64,000 nt of DNA from Candidatus Cloacimonadota bacterium. Lineage in GTDB: Bacteria; Cloacimonadota; Cloacimonadia; Cloacimonadales; GCA-2742885. Both the position numbers and the translations under genes were made by a program. How positions within the stretch are numbered: the stretch's first letter is position 1; every line of letters starts with the position of its first letter. The stretch is from the NCBI GenBank assembly GCA_002742885.1, contig PDOO01000025.1, forward strand, positions 56,067 to 120,066, read 5' to 3'. Under the pieces are notes generated by a model. The model was not told where the DNA came from and made no database searches. It saw nothing but the letters and a program-made list of their open reading frames with translations. This document shows, one piece after another, positions 43,096-51,891 of the stretch.

Positions 43096-44151
43096 CTAAA
43101 AACCGGCGCCGGTTGCAAACATTTTCGGATTGTCGGCTGCTTTTTCGGCAACCGCTCTTTCCAAAAGACCGTTCATTACATGATTATAAAGAGACTGATC
43201 TTTGGTTTGCATGCCTTCTTTGGTTCCGGATTGAATAACTGACGGTATCTGATACGTTTTTTCTTCGCGGATCAAATTTCGTACAGCCGAATTTGCAATC
43301 ATGATCTCCAAAGCCGGCACTCGACCGTTACCCTGTTTGTTTTTCAACAATGTTTGAGCGACAACAGCTTCCAATGATTCGGATAACATGGAACGCACCT
43401 GAGCCTGTTGTTCTCTGGGGAACATGTCGATAACGCGGTCAATGGATTTTGTGGCGCTGCTGGTGTGAAGGGTTGCCAAAACAAGGTGTCCCGTTTCAGC
43501 AGCTGTCAGAGCAAGCGAAACCGTTTCAAGGTCACGCATCTCGCCGACGAGAATCACATCCGGATCTTCGCGAAGAGCTGAACGCAACGCAGCCGTAAAC
43601 GACCAGGTATCATGTCCCAGTTCTCTTTGGTTAATAAGCGAGTTTTTGCTCTTGTGTACAAATTCGATAGGATCTTCAATAGTAATAATATGACAATGTT
43701 TGAGTTCGTTTATTTGGTCAATCATTGTCGCAAGCGTAGTAGATTTACCGCTTCCTGTCGGACCTGTTACCAGAACAAGACCTTTGTCTTTCATGGCAAT
43801 GGTTCTCAACGTTTCGGGCAGATGGAGTTCATCAAATCCTTTCACTTCGTTCGGAATAACCCTGAAAGCGGCTGCCAGTCCGTTAATTTGATGAAAAGCG
43901 TTCACGCGGAATCGCACATCATTGGACAATTTTGTAGAAAAGTCGATTTCCAATTTTTCAAGAAACATCGTTTTTTGCGAATCATTCATGACGCCGAAAA
44001 TCAATTCTTTTACTTCTTCTTCCGACAATTTGGGAAGGTTCAGTCTTTTCATTTGTCCGTGAACGCGAACCATCGGAAAGGAACCGGCTGAGATGTGTAA
44101 ATCAGATGCGCCTGCATCAGACGTGAATTTTAACAGTTCCTGAATAGTCAA
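43096..44151 (-). CDS. pilT: Type IV pilus retraction ATPase PilT
   Basis: A 351-residue PilT with DLHISAGSFPMVRVHG, Walker A GPTGSGKST at 130-138, the Asp box IEDPIEFVHK, Walker B DPDVILVGEMRD, the His-box TGHLVLATLHTSSA, and the retraction-type C-terminal AVRNLIREEKTYQIPSVIQ. The NLIRE block separates PilT from PilB. It powers retraction for twitching motility or DNA uptake. Fifteen bases after the main pilin gene, so major pilin and motor share one transcript. Confidence 0.95.
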   Translation of the reverse strand: MTIQELLKFTSDAGASDLHISAGSFPMVRVHGQMKRLNLPKLSEEEVKELIFGVMNDSQKTMFLEKLEIDFSTKLSNDVRFRVNAFHQINGLAAAFRVIPNEVKGFDELHLPETLRTIAMKDKGLVLVTGPTGSGKSTTLATMIDQINELKHCHIITIEDPIEFVHKSKNSLINQRELGHDTWSFTAALRSALREDPDVILVGEMRDLETVSLALTAAETGHLVLATLHTSSATKSIDRVIDMFPREQQAQVRSMLSESLEAVVAQTLLKNKQGNGRVPALEIMIANSAVRNLIREEKTYQIPSVIQSGTKEGMQTKDQSLYNHVMNGLLERAVAEKAADNPKMFATGAGF

Positions 44152-44166
44152 GATATCCTCCCCGGA

Positions 44167-44592
44167 CTATTCTGATTCTTCGTCATCTGTAAATGTATCG
44201 ATACCGTAACCGTGGAATTTAGCTTCTTCCACATCATAAAGAACTTGGTGACCTTCACCGCCGGCAAAGTCGGCTGTAGAAGTTGCAACGAAACGTTGCG
44301 GCGGATCACCGACAACTTCAAATTCCCAGTTTTTTCTTGTAGCTTCGCCTACATTAACGTCTTTTAATGCTTGTTCAATATCGTAATTTCTGGTTGAGCC
44401 GTACTGTTGTTTATACAAATCATAAGCTCCGCGAATGGAACGGATAGCAGATTGAGCCTCCGTTGATCTGGCTTTTTCCACGTACCTCATATAAACCGGT
44501 ACAGCCATTGCGGCCAGAATGGCAACAATAATGACCACGACAAGGATTTCAATAAGAGTAAATCCTTTTTGATTGCGCAAGAATTTTGACAT
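44167..44592 (-). CDS. pilA: Major type IV pilin
   Basis: A 141-residue prepilin: short leader MSKFLRNQKG, then FTLIEILVVVIIVAILAAMA with Glu at +5 and the Tyr-rich VYMRYVEKARSTEAQ of major pilins. The globular domain is small (about 85 residues) and lacks the C-terminal disulphide pair. The tail is very acidic (TDDEESE). A GGAGG ribosome site lies 6 nt upstream of the ATG. First gene of the pilus operon, with a promoter region containing an inverted repeat. Confidence 0.93.
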   Translation of the reverse strand: MSKFLRNQKGFTLIEILVVVIIVAILAAMAVPVYMRYVEKARSTEAQSAIRSIRGAYDLYKQQYGSTRNYDIEQALKDVNVGEATRKNWEFEVVGDPPQRFVATSTADFAGGEGHQVLYDVEEAKFHGYGIDTFTDDEESE

Positions 44593-45048
44593 TAATTCCT
44601 CCTTATATTAAATTATTTTGTCAAGATGTTTGCAACAAACATTCCAATATCAGGAAAATGTGCAATTTATTTGTATAAATTTAATTTTTATCTTTACGGT
44701 CAAGAACTTATTTACGAATAATAAAATATTCTGATCGAAAGGGGGTATTTTTATAATTTCAAACATCTTATCGCTTTATTTTCGAGCTTAATGGAATTAA
44801 ATAACCTTTCTGATTTCTTTTATAAAAGGAGACTGTTAATCCTAACTAAAAAAAATTATGCAGAGCAATCTTTTAATTGTAAAAAAAGTTAGCGCCCTGT
44901 TTACGCTTGGAATTATTAATATGTAACTTTTTACAGTAAAAAAGTTCATCTTCAAACCGGAGTCAGAAAAAGGAAATAAAATTATTAACTTGATTTAAAC
45001 TAACAATATCAATGTTTGACTTCAGTTATAAAAAAGCGGGAGTTTATT
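44593..45048. other. Divergent intergenic region
   Basis: This AT-rich 456-base segment separates the pilus operon (minus) from the ABC importer genes (plus). It contains the pilin upstream inverted repeat (44626-44642). A second, looser inverted pair (AAAAAGTTA near 44884 and TAACTTTTT near 44932) has a loop of about 40 bases. No small gene was found. Confidence 0.5.
44626..44645 (-). promoter_or_regulatory. Inverted repeat and possible sigma54-like element upstream of the pilin gene
   Basis: ATGTTTG-CAA-CAAACAT is a perfect 7-bp inverted repeat, a plausible operator. The same bases on the minus strand also read TGGAATG-N4-TTGCA, with GG and GC exactly ten bases apart as in a -24/-12 sigma54 promoter. 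The start would fall about 28 bases before the pilin ATG. Both readings are tentative. Confidence 0.35.
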
Positions 45049-45909
45049 ATGAAAAAAACATTTTTATTAATCTTTCTTTTAATGTCGGTTATGGGCAAAA
45101 GTATTGAGATTTCGGCGCCTCCGACTCCTTCGTCATTACCTTTTTTCATTGAGGAAGACGATTATAACGTTGAAATCTTTAAGTCGCACGATAAAGCAAA
45201 TGCAAAATTTGTCAGCGGGAAATCTCAGGTTTTGGTAACAGGATTTAACGCAGCTTTTGCTTTCAGAAAACAAAATATTCCGATTAAAGTAATTTCTGTT
45301 TCTTTCGGCGATTTGAGTTATTTTATTTCGGACGGTTTTGACCTTTTCGCTTCGGGGAAAAATTTCACCGTATCCCTTCCTTTTAAAAATTCTCCCCTGG
45401 ATACGCAATTCAAAACAATTTTATCCGTTGACAATGAATTGAACAAACGATGTAAAATTGTTTACAATCCTTTTCAGGCAAGCAGACAATTGTTGAAGAG
45501 AAAAAAAATAGACTTAACCGTTCTTCCTGAACCTTTGGCTTCCAAAGCGGTTATTGTCGATAACTTGAAAAGAGTTTCTTCGATAAATCAATTATGGCAT
45601 AAATTTTTTCAAACCGAAAACGGAGTTCCCAAAACAGCTGTAATCGTAAGAACAGATATTTTATCTGAAAAAGAGATTTCCGAAATCAAACAAAAATTGA
45701 AGAAACACGCGGAAGAATTGAAAAAAAATCCGAAAATGACAATAAAACTTTTGCAAAAGAATCTTAAATTAACAGAAAAAGAAGCAGCAACGGTTGCGGA
45801 AAATATATCGATAAATTACTTGTTTGACGAGGAATTGGTAAAAAATGCAAGCGAATATCTGAAATCGATAAAAAGAGAGAATGATTTTGATAAGGATCTT
45901 TTTAAATAA
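45049..45909 (+). CDS. ABC transporter substrate-binding protein (SsuA/ThiY/NMT1-like)
   Basis: The ATG at 45049 is chosen because GGGAG lies 8 nt upstream and it begins a normal signal peptide (MKKTFLLIFLLMSVMG). The 286-residue product has a periplasmic-binding fold with APPTPSSLPFFI, the VLVTGFNAAFAFRK loop, IDLTVLPEPLASKAV, and a C-terminal helical lid (EISEIKQKLKKHAEELKKNP). It belongs to the group that binds sulphonates, pyrimidine precursors or similar small molecules; the ligand is unknown. Its 3' end overlaps the permease start by 29 bases. Confidence 0.82.
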   Translation: MKKTFLLIFLLMSVMGKSIEISAPPTPSSLPFFIEEDDYNVEIFKSHDKANAKFVSGKSQVLVTGFNAAFAFRKQNIPIKVISVSFGDLSYFISDGFDLFASGKNFTVSLPFKNSPLDTQFKTILSVDNELNKRCKIVYNPFQASRQLLKRKKIDLTVLPEPLASKAVIVDNLKRVSSINQLWHKFFQTENGVPKTAVIVRTDILSEKEISEIKQKLKKHAEELKKNPKMTIKLLQKNLKLTEKEAATVAENISINYLFDEELVKNASEYLKSIKRENDFDKDLFK

Positions 45910-46630
45910 ATCCAAACCGGCATTGGCAGGTTTTTTGATTTATCTGACAGTCTGGCAGATATTATCTTTGTTTTTCGCCGAATATATTGTTCCGTCTCCC
46001 GTAAAGGTTTTGCGAGCCGTAAGTTCTTTTGAGAATACGGGAATCAATATATTGCATACTTTTCTGCGGATAACGGTATCTTTTGCCGCTTCTTTTTGCT
46101 CAGGGATTACGATTGCCGTTATTTTCCATAAATTTGCATTAAGAGACTATATTAGGTCTTCCCTTACCGTTTTGCAAATTATTCCGGGAACAATTTTAGC
46201 ATTGATCCTGTTCTTGATTTTCGGGAGCGGTTCAGCCGTTCCCGTTTTACTGATAGCTGCGGTAATTTTTCCTCTTTTTGTTAATCATACCTTTAATTGT
46301 CTTGATCTTATTCCGCAAGAAAGAACTGAAGCATGCAAGCTGTTCGGCGGAGGGAAAGCGGATCTGGCAAGATACGTTTGGCTTCCCGAATTAATTCCCA
46401 TGTTGAAAGAAACCGGAAATACGGCAATAAGTCTCGGCAGTAAAATTGTCATTCTCGGAGAATTTATCGGATCAGACAGCGGTATCGGTTATGCTTTGAA
46501 CAATGCCAAAACATTTTTCAAAATGGATGAAGTTTTCGGTTATTTATTGATAATAATACTGCTTAATTTCTTTTTGCAGATTGCCTACTCTTTCTTTTTA
46601 AAAATATTGTTTTTACTGAGCAAAGCATAA
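45881..46630 (+). CDS. ABC transporter permease (SsuC/TauC/ThiX-type)
   Basis: A 249-residue membrane protein with six helices. The cytoplasmic EAA loop motif has EACKLFGGGKADLARYVWLPELIP, the ATPase contact typical of BPD-type permeases, and YIVPSPVKVLRAV, the family's hallmark N-terminal loop. The start is uncertain: ATG at 45881 has AGAGAG only 2-6 nt upstream and a TTG lies two codons later. No ATPase gene follows; the importer must borrow one encoded elsewhere. Confidence 0.83.
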   Translation: MILIRIFLNKSKPALAGFLIYLTVWQILSLFFAEYIVPSPVKVLRAVSSFENTGINILHTFLRITVSFAASFCSGITIAVIFHKFALRDYIRSSLTVLQIIPGTILALILFLIFGSGSAVPVLLIAAVIFPLFVNHTFNCLDLIPQERTEACKLFGGGKADLARYVWLPELIPMLKETGNTAISLGSKIVILGEFIGSDSGIGYALNNAKTFFKMDEVFGYLLIIILLNFFLQIAYSFFLKILFLLSKA

Positions 46631-46671
46631 AAAAATCCGGAAAGAAAAACAATTTTTATTCGTTCCGGATT
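46631..46671. terminator. Terminator between the permease gene and the metallo-hydrolase gene
   Basis: AATCCGGAA and TTCCGGATT form a 9-bp perfect stem with a 20-nt loop. On the minus strand it is followed by seven T residues, so it ends the HK-PPloop-MBL operon. It may also serve the plus-strand permease transcript. Confidence 0.8.
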
Positions 46672-46697
46672 ATAATCTTTATTCGGGTTTGCGACAA

Positions 46698-47312
46698 TTA
46701 AAATATTCCGCCTGCTTCATCGCCGATTGTGGTAGTCGGTCCGTGTCCGGGATAAACGACGGTTTTCGGATCAAGTTTAAATAAAATATTTTTTATGGAA
46801 TATATAATTTCATCATAACTGCCGCCCGGCAAGTCAGTTCTTCCCATGCCTCTTCTGAATAATGTATCTCCGGCAAAAAGATGATTTTTATGAAGAATGC
46901 AAATACTTCCTTTTGAATGTCCGGGAGTATGTAAGATTTTATATTTTTCATCTCCGAGACTCAGTTCTTCTCCGCCCTGCAATTCCGTATCCGCTGAAGG
47001 AGAATCAAGTTCAAATCCCATCAATGCGCTCATATTTTTATTGTTGTCGGGCAACATGTGAGCGTCATTTTTATGAATTAAAAGAGGGGCGTTGTATTTT
47101 TCCTTAAAAAATCTGTTCCCTCCGATATGATCTCCGTGTCCGTGCGTATTCACTATGTATTTAATTTTCAATTTATTGTAATCGACAAAGTTTATAATTC
47201 TGTCGCTTTCGAGAGAGGGATCAATCAACATGGCTTCCCTGCTTTTTTCGTCCCAGACAAGAATGGTATTAGTTTCAAATCCGGGTAAGAGTACGAAAAT
47301 TTTAGATTTCAT
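46698..47312 (-). CDS. Metallo-beta-lactamase-fold hydrolase (glyoxalase II-like)
   Basis: A 204-residue MBL-fold enzyme. Metal ligands are THGHGDHIGG (the HxHxDH motif), LHTPGHSKGS, LFAGDTLFRRGMGR and YPGHGP. These are all the ligands of a dinuclear zinc or iron hydrolase of the GloB type, but the C-terminal hydroxyacylglutathione domain is missing. It is cytoplasmic and probably hydrolyses a thioester. Last gene of a three-gene operon with a PP-loop enzyme and a sensor kinase; GAGG ribosome site. Confidence 0.88.
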   Translation of the reverse strand: MKSKIFVLLPGFETNTILVWDEKSREAMLIDPSLESDRIINFVDYNKLKIKYIVNTHGHGDHIGGNRFFKEKYNAPLLIHKNDAHMLPDNNKNMSALMGFELDSPSADTELQGGEELSLGDEKYKILHTPGHSKGSICILHKNHLFAGDTLFRRGMGRTDLPGGSYDEIIYSIKNILFKLDPKTVVYPGHGPTTTIGDEAGGIF

Positions 47313-47324
47313 TTTATCCTCATG

Positions 47325-48308
47325 CTATATCCTGTAACAATCATATTGTTCGGATTTCATTTTTGTTACTTTCATTTCGTTTTCAAGCGCAAAGTTTTTG
47401 CCGAATAATACTTCATCGGTATTTTTTGCTTTTCCGCAATAACTGAGAAAAATTGCTCCCGCCAGCTCTGCCGTTTCTTTGGAAATATCGGATTCGGATG
47501 AAATAATTCCTAAAGGACCCGTTACGTTTTTTGCTTTCAAGACGATTCTTTCTCCGGCAAGTTCGGATAATCCTTCATTATCGGACTTTGTGCGTCCCAC
47601 CAATAATTTGGTATCTTTATTTAATCTGAAATGTCGTCCGTATTTCAAAAGAGAAATTTCTGATTTTTCGGAAAAATCATGTTCAAGCAAATCGCGCATT
47701 CTGCGAGAAAAGTTATTGTCGGTCAAAAGACATCCGCCTCCGGCGCTCGGGAAAACTTTAACATTGAATTTCTCGGCCAACTCCAATTGACGATGCCTGG
47801 AGCGTCCTTGAATATCAAGCATTTCGTTTTTATTAACCCATCCCAGGGTTACCGGCAATGTATCTTTTAATAATTTTTGAGATAACGGTCTGACAATAAG
47901 GTCTTTCACTCCGCTTAATTTTGACACCGAGTTCATGGCATTTTTTCTTTGCGACATTGGTCTTTGTCCGAGGACTTCGCCTGAAATCAAAAAATCGGCT
48001 CCGAATATTTTCAGAGTTTCTCCCGCTTTTTTAAACATAAGTCCGTGGCAATCAATACAAGGATTAAGATGCTTTCCGTAACCGTAACGAGGACTTTTAA
48101 GCATTTCAAGATGATCAGTCGCAATATCGATGATTTTGAGATTTATTCCGTTGATTTCAGCGTATTTCAAGGTTTTTCGGGAATCAAAAAAAGGAGTATC
48201 GAAAAAAACGGGAATAACTTCATATCCCAAACTTTGCATGTATTTGACTGCCAATATTGAATCTAACCCGCCGGAAAATAAGGCAACGGCTTTATGTTTT
48301 CTCTTCAT
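47325..48308 (-). CDS. PP-loop ATPase, tRNA thiolation-like (MnmA/ThiI-like)
   Basis: The ATG at 48308 has AGAGG close upstream. The first ~190 of 327 residues form a PP-loop N-type ATPase domain: ALFSGGLDSILAV with the ATP-pyrophosphatase signature, and the HLNPCIDCHGLMFKK motif with a CxxC, like the NPC..C of MnmA. The conserved SGEVLGQRPMSQRKNAM loop follows. The C-terminal ~130 residues contain GRHFRLNKDTKLLVGRTKSDN, resembling the DUF814/NFACT-like RNA-binding domain. Expected to adenylate and thiolate a tRNA base. Twelve bases before the MBL gene and 26 after the kinase gene. Confidence 0.8.
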   Translation of the reverse strand: MKRKHKAVALFSGGLDSILAVKYMQSLGYEVIPVFFDTPFFDSRKTLKYAEINGINLKIIDIATDHLEMLKSPRYGYGKHLNPCIDCHGLMFKKAGETLKIFGADFLISGEVLGQRPMSQRKNAMNSVSKLSGVKDLIVRPLSQKLLKDTLPVTLGWVNKNEMLDIQGRSRHRQLELAEKFNVKVFPSAGGGCLLTDNNFSRRMRDLLEHDFSEKSEISLLKYGRHFRLNKDTKLLVGRTKSDNEGLSELAGERIVLKAKNVTGPLGIISSESDISKETAELAGAIFLSYCGKAKNTDEVLFGKNFALENEMKVTKMKSEQYDCYRI

Positions 48309-48334
48309 TATTCCTCTTGCGATCATTTACGCAA

Positions 48335-51220
48335 TTAATTAAATTTATTATTGCAAATGCTGTTAATTATTTTTTTTATTTTTTCTATGCTGAAAGGTTT
48401 TGAGATAAAGCCGAACAAGCCTTTTTTCGTTAATTCTTTTATTTGTTCATCTTCCGTCATTCCGCTGGTAATGATTACGGGAATATTCTTTTTGTTTTCA
48501 ATAACAAAGTTAAACAATTCTATTCCGCCTTTCAGGGGCATGTTTTTGTCGGCAATAATCAAATCAATATTATTGTCTTCCTCTTCAAGATGTCTTAATG
48601 CTTCCAAAACTGTTACGCAGGCAATAATTTCATGTCCTTCTTCTTCCAAAATTTCCGTATATAAATCCAAAATATCTTTTTCATCATCAACAAATAATAT
48701 TTTTAATGAATGCTCTGGACAGGTCTCTTCTGCTTCTTCCGTCAAATAATCCTCCGGTTCTTCGGGTTCTTTTTCTGATGCAGGCAACAATATCGTGAAG
48801 ACCGATCCTTTTCCTTCTTCGCTTTCAACTGTTATTTTACCGTCGTACTCATCAATAATTCTTTTTGCGGTGCTCAAACCGAGTCCGGTGCCTTTCCCTT
48901 GTTTTTTAGTAGTGTAAAACGTTTCAAAAATATGCTTTTTGACTTCATCGGACATGCCGATTCCGTTATCTTTAATCTCTATTTTTATGAATGTATTTAT
49001 TTTTTGACCGTAACACAAAATTTCATCATCTCTGATTAAAGAGGATGATACAACTATTTTACCGCCTCTCGGCATAGCGTCTTTGGCATTGACGCAAAGA
49101 TTAATAAAACATTGCTGAATTTTAACTTTATCTCCTTTAAAAGCCAAAATTTCTTCCGGAAGATATGATTCGATTTTAATATTTGCCGGCAATGTCGGTT
49201 GCAACATATCAATTAAATATTGCAATTCTTTGTTTATATCGAACACCGTAACTTTTTCGGAATTTTTTTGGGAATATTCCAAAATCCTTCCGGTTAATCC
49301 TGCTCCGTGTTCTGCCGCTTTTTTTATCATCTTTACCGATTTGTAAAAATCATCGTTTTGGTCGGATTTTTGCAATAAAATTTCCGAAGATCCTCCTATT
49401 ATCATAATAAGATTTTTAAGATCATGAACGATTCCGCTTGCAAGTTCTCCCAAAGATATTAAACGTTGATTTTGGAACATTTTTTTATTTAGCATTACCC
49501 TGTCGCTGATATCTATCAAAACTGCAATGATTGAGGGCTTGTTATCCCAATTTATCAATCCGAAAGTTACTTCAAACATTATATTTATTTTATCGGCAGT
49601 AATAAATCTTACGGGAATAACTTCTTTTTCTTCGCTGAATAAGGTAGTTGCGGCAACCGAAAAGAACTTGAATTTGTCTCGTTCATCAATCAAATCGCTG
49701 ATATTTTTACCGACAATCTCTTTTTCTTCGTAACCCAGTTTTTTCTTTAAACTTTTATTTACGAAAACAGTTTTTTTATCCTTAATGATAACTATCCCGA
49801 CGACAGTTTCGTTTATGAGACGGCAATAATTATTTATCGTGTAACGAAGCTCTCTTATTGTACGGCTGTTGCCGATAATAACTTCTGATCTGCGAGCCAG
49901 AAAGTTTAGGTCAGCCAAATCTTTATCCGTAAAACTGAGTTCGTCAAAACGCGAAAAATACATAACTCCGAAAATTTTTTGTTTAATAAAAACAGGTATA
50001 GCCAAAACGGATTCTGCATCTTTTCTTATTTCCGAAGCAGATGACTCGCTCATTTTTTCTCCTTGTCTGAGAAGCAGCGGTTTGCAAGTTTCTGCAACGG
50101 TACCGACGATTCCTTCGCCTGTTTTTATTTCTGTATGCTCGTATTCATGACTTAACTCTTCCGAAGTATAATAAGGAACTAATTTGTCCTCGCCCTTTAT
50201 AAAAAAGATTCCCAGATCAAAACGGATCAATTTGCCGACTTCATACATAATGACTCGAACAATATCGGACTGGCTTCTCATTCGAGAAGTCATTTCGCAT
50301 ATTTTGGCAACAGTACCGATACGTTTAAGTTCATCTTCTAATTCTTCTCTTGTTTTTTTCCCGTTGCCTTTATCGTAAACAAGAAGCAGATAAGAATCTG
50401 TTTTCCGGTCATTTTTATTGTAGGGAATTATCGTAAATAAAGCTTCCGAATATTCGGAATTTCCTTTCTTCAAGTATCCGTTTTTTTTATTGAACTCCAA
50501 TATCTGTTCTATTTTATACTTCCCGGATTTAGATGCAATAAAGTCGCAAATATTTTTCCCTTTCAGACTTTTTATGTCTTTTTTCAGTAAATCCGGAACT
50601 GATTGCCCGGCAAACTTAATTTTTCCTTTCCCGTCAATTTCAAAAATAAGCGATATCTCCGAATTATTAAAAAATATTTCGGAAATCAATTTTGTTTTTT
50701 CATCATAATCTTTTCTTTTGTTCGGACTAATCTTTTTTATGCTCCAAAAAAGCAGAATCAAAAGGGATAATAAAGAGAACAATAGCCTCTCGTCTTTAAA
50801 ATTAAAAGAAGAATCCGTAACCGAAACAAGAAAATAAGGGGAGTTGTCGAGTCTGATATTTTTTACGAAGCATGTGTGTTTTTTGTCTGAAGAGACATAA
50901 GTTAAAGAATCTGTAGAATCATTGAGAACTTGATTTTTTTTAAGTTCATTGATAATGCGAAAATCAAATTCGGAAAAATTTTCGAGGACGAGATTATATT
51001 GTTTGTCGCATATGAAAACATGATCGCCTGAAGCAGTAACGGTATTTTTTATAAATTTAAAGGCATCAGAATTAATTTCTTCAGGAAAAGCAGAAATCAG
51101 ATTTTTGTAATTTTCAACTTTATTGCAGGATTCTTTTTTTATTTGAATAAAAGAATATACAGTAAAAAACGATATAAAAAAAAACAATGCGAAAATTAAA
51201 TAATTTTTCTTATCTCTCAT
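48335..51220 (-). CDS. Hybrid sensor histidine kinase with PAS, GAF and receiver domains
   Basis: A 961-residue protein. Two membrane helices (~8-27 and ~147-165) enclose a periplasmic loop of ~120 residues. A PAS-like region (~180-290), a GAF domain (~305-460), and a second PAS (~470-580) follow. Then come the HisKA dimer (SLGELASGIVHDLKN, phosphorylatable His599) and the ATPase domain (DNGIGMSDEVKKHIFE, GKGTGLGLS). A CheY-like receiver with phospho-Asp891 (IIADKNMP) ends the chain. No DNA-binding output domain is attached. First gene of an operon with two enzymes; weak ribosome site. Confidence 0.92.
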   Translation of the reverse strand: MRDKKNYLIFALFFFISFFTVYSFIQIKKESCNKVENYKNLISAFPEEINSDAFKFIKNTVTASGDHVFICDKQYNLVLENFSEFDFRIINELKKNQVLNDSTDSLTYVSSDKKHTCFVKNIRLDNSPYFLVSVTDSSFNFKDERLLFSLLSLLILLFWSIKKISPNKRKDYDEKTKLISEIFFNNSEISLIFEIDGKGKIKFAGQSVPDLLKKDIKSLKGKNICDFIASKSGKYKIEQILEFNKKNGYLKKGNSEYSEALFTIIPYNKNDRKTDSYLLLVYDKGNGKKTREELEDELKRIGTVAKICEMTSRMRSQSDIVRVIMYEVGKLIRFDLGIFFIKGEDKLVPYYTSEELSHEYEHTEIKTGEGIVGTVAETCKPLLLRQGEKMSESSASEIRKDAESVLAIPVFIKQKIFGVMYFSRFDELSFTDKDLADLNFLARRSEVIIGNSRTIRELRYTINNYCRLINETVVGIVIIKDKKTVFVNKSLKKKLGYEEKEIVGKNISDLIDERDKFKFFSVAATTLFSEEKEVIPVRFITADKINIMFEVTFGLINWDNKPSIIAVLIDISDRVMLNKKMFQNQRLISLGELASGIVHDLKNLIMIIGGSSEILLQKSDQNDDFYKSVKMIKKAAEHGAGLTGRILEYSQKNSEKVTVFDINKELQYLIDMLQPTLPANIKIESYLPEEILAFKGDKVKIQQCFINLCVNAKDAMPRGGKIVVSSSLIRDDEILCYGQKINTFIKIEIKDNGIGMSDEVKKHIFETFYTTKKQGKGTGLGLSTAKRIIDEYDGKITVESEEGKGSVFTILLPASEKEPEEPEDYLTEEAEETCPEHSLKILFVDDEKDILDLYTEILEEEGHEIIACVTVLEALRHLEEEDNNIDLIIADKNMPLKGGIELFNFVIENKKNIPVIITSGMTEDEQIKELTKKGLFGFISKPFSIEKIKKIINSICNNKFN

Positions 51221-51891
51221 ATATCAGACTTCCCAAACGCCATTAAAAAAACTGCTTAATCGCTTATAAAAAAAATATATCAATACTTCAAAGACATTAA
51301 GATAAAATACCTGAAATTAACCATTGGAGAGGATGTTTCTTATTATGCTTGATTTATGTCAAATATTTAGTTAATAAAGATTTTATTTAAATAATACGGA
51401 TCTTCTTTTTCCTTAATATTACTGTAGTTATACTAAAAAACCGGCACAGTTAAATAAAGTCTGCATGCTAACCGGATCAATTGAGCATCGAATTTAAAAT
51501 GCAGGCATCCGCTATGTATTTTGTTTCTTGAACCGATAAAACATATAATTTGCATTTATTTAAATATTGTTTCCCATGCGTCTGTATTGCGCAAAAATTG
51601 CTTTAAAACAGAGGTTTTAATTTGTCGGCTTATTATACTCGTCCTGATTCGATAAATATTTTTATCTGATTCTCATCACATAGTAAAACAATATGCTCTG
51701 AAAACATAAGACTCTTTCTTACAAATAAATTAAATAAAAACCACATTCCGATAATTATTGAACTGAAATACCGTAACTGTCGTAAATAATAAAGTTATTG
51801 ACTTTCATGAATATCGGCGGTTATTTGTTTTTAAAATATCATGCAAATCAGGCAATAACAACCTGTTAATAAAAAAATAAGAAGGGTATTT
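51221..51891. other. Long divergent intergenic region
   Basis: This AT-rich 671-base segment separates the sensor kinase (minus) and the FG-GAP protein (plus). No gene with a ribosome site, tRNA or repeat was recognised. Promoters for both directions must lie here but none is clear enough to call. Confidence 0.5.

Noticed and set aside
44884-44940. AAAAAGTTA/TAACTTTTT inverted pair before the ABC importer, as a possible riboswitch
   Set aside because: The stem is short, almost only A-T and closes a loop of about 40 bases. No conserved TPP or SAM riboswitch motifs are present.
51221-51891. tRNA or small RNA gene in the long intergenic region
   Set aside because: No cloverleaf-like TTCGAA-type loop or strong hairpin was seen by eye; a covariance-model search would decide.
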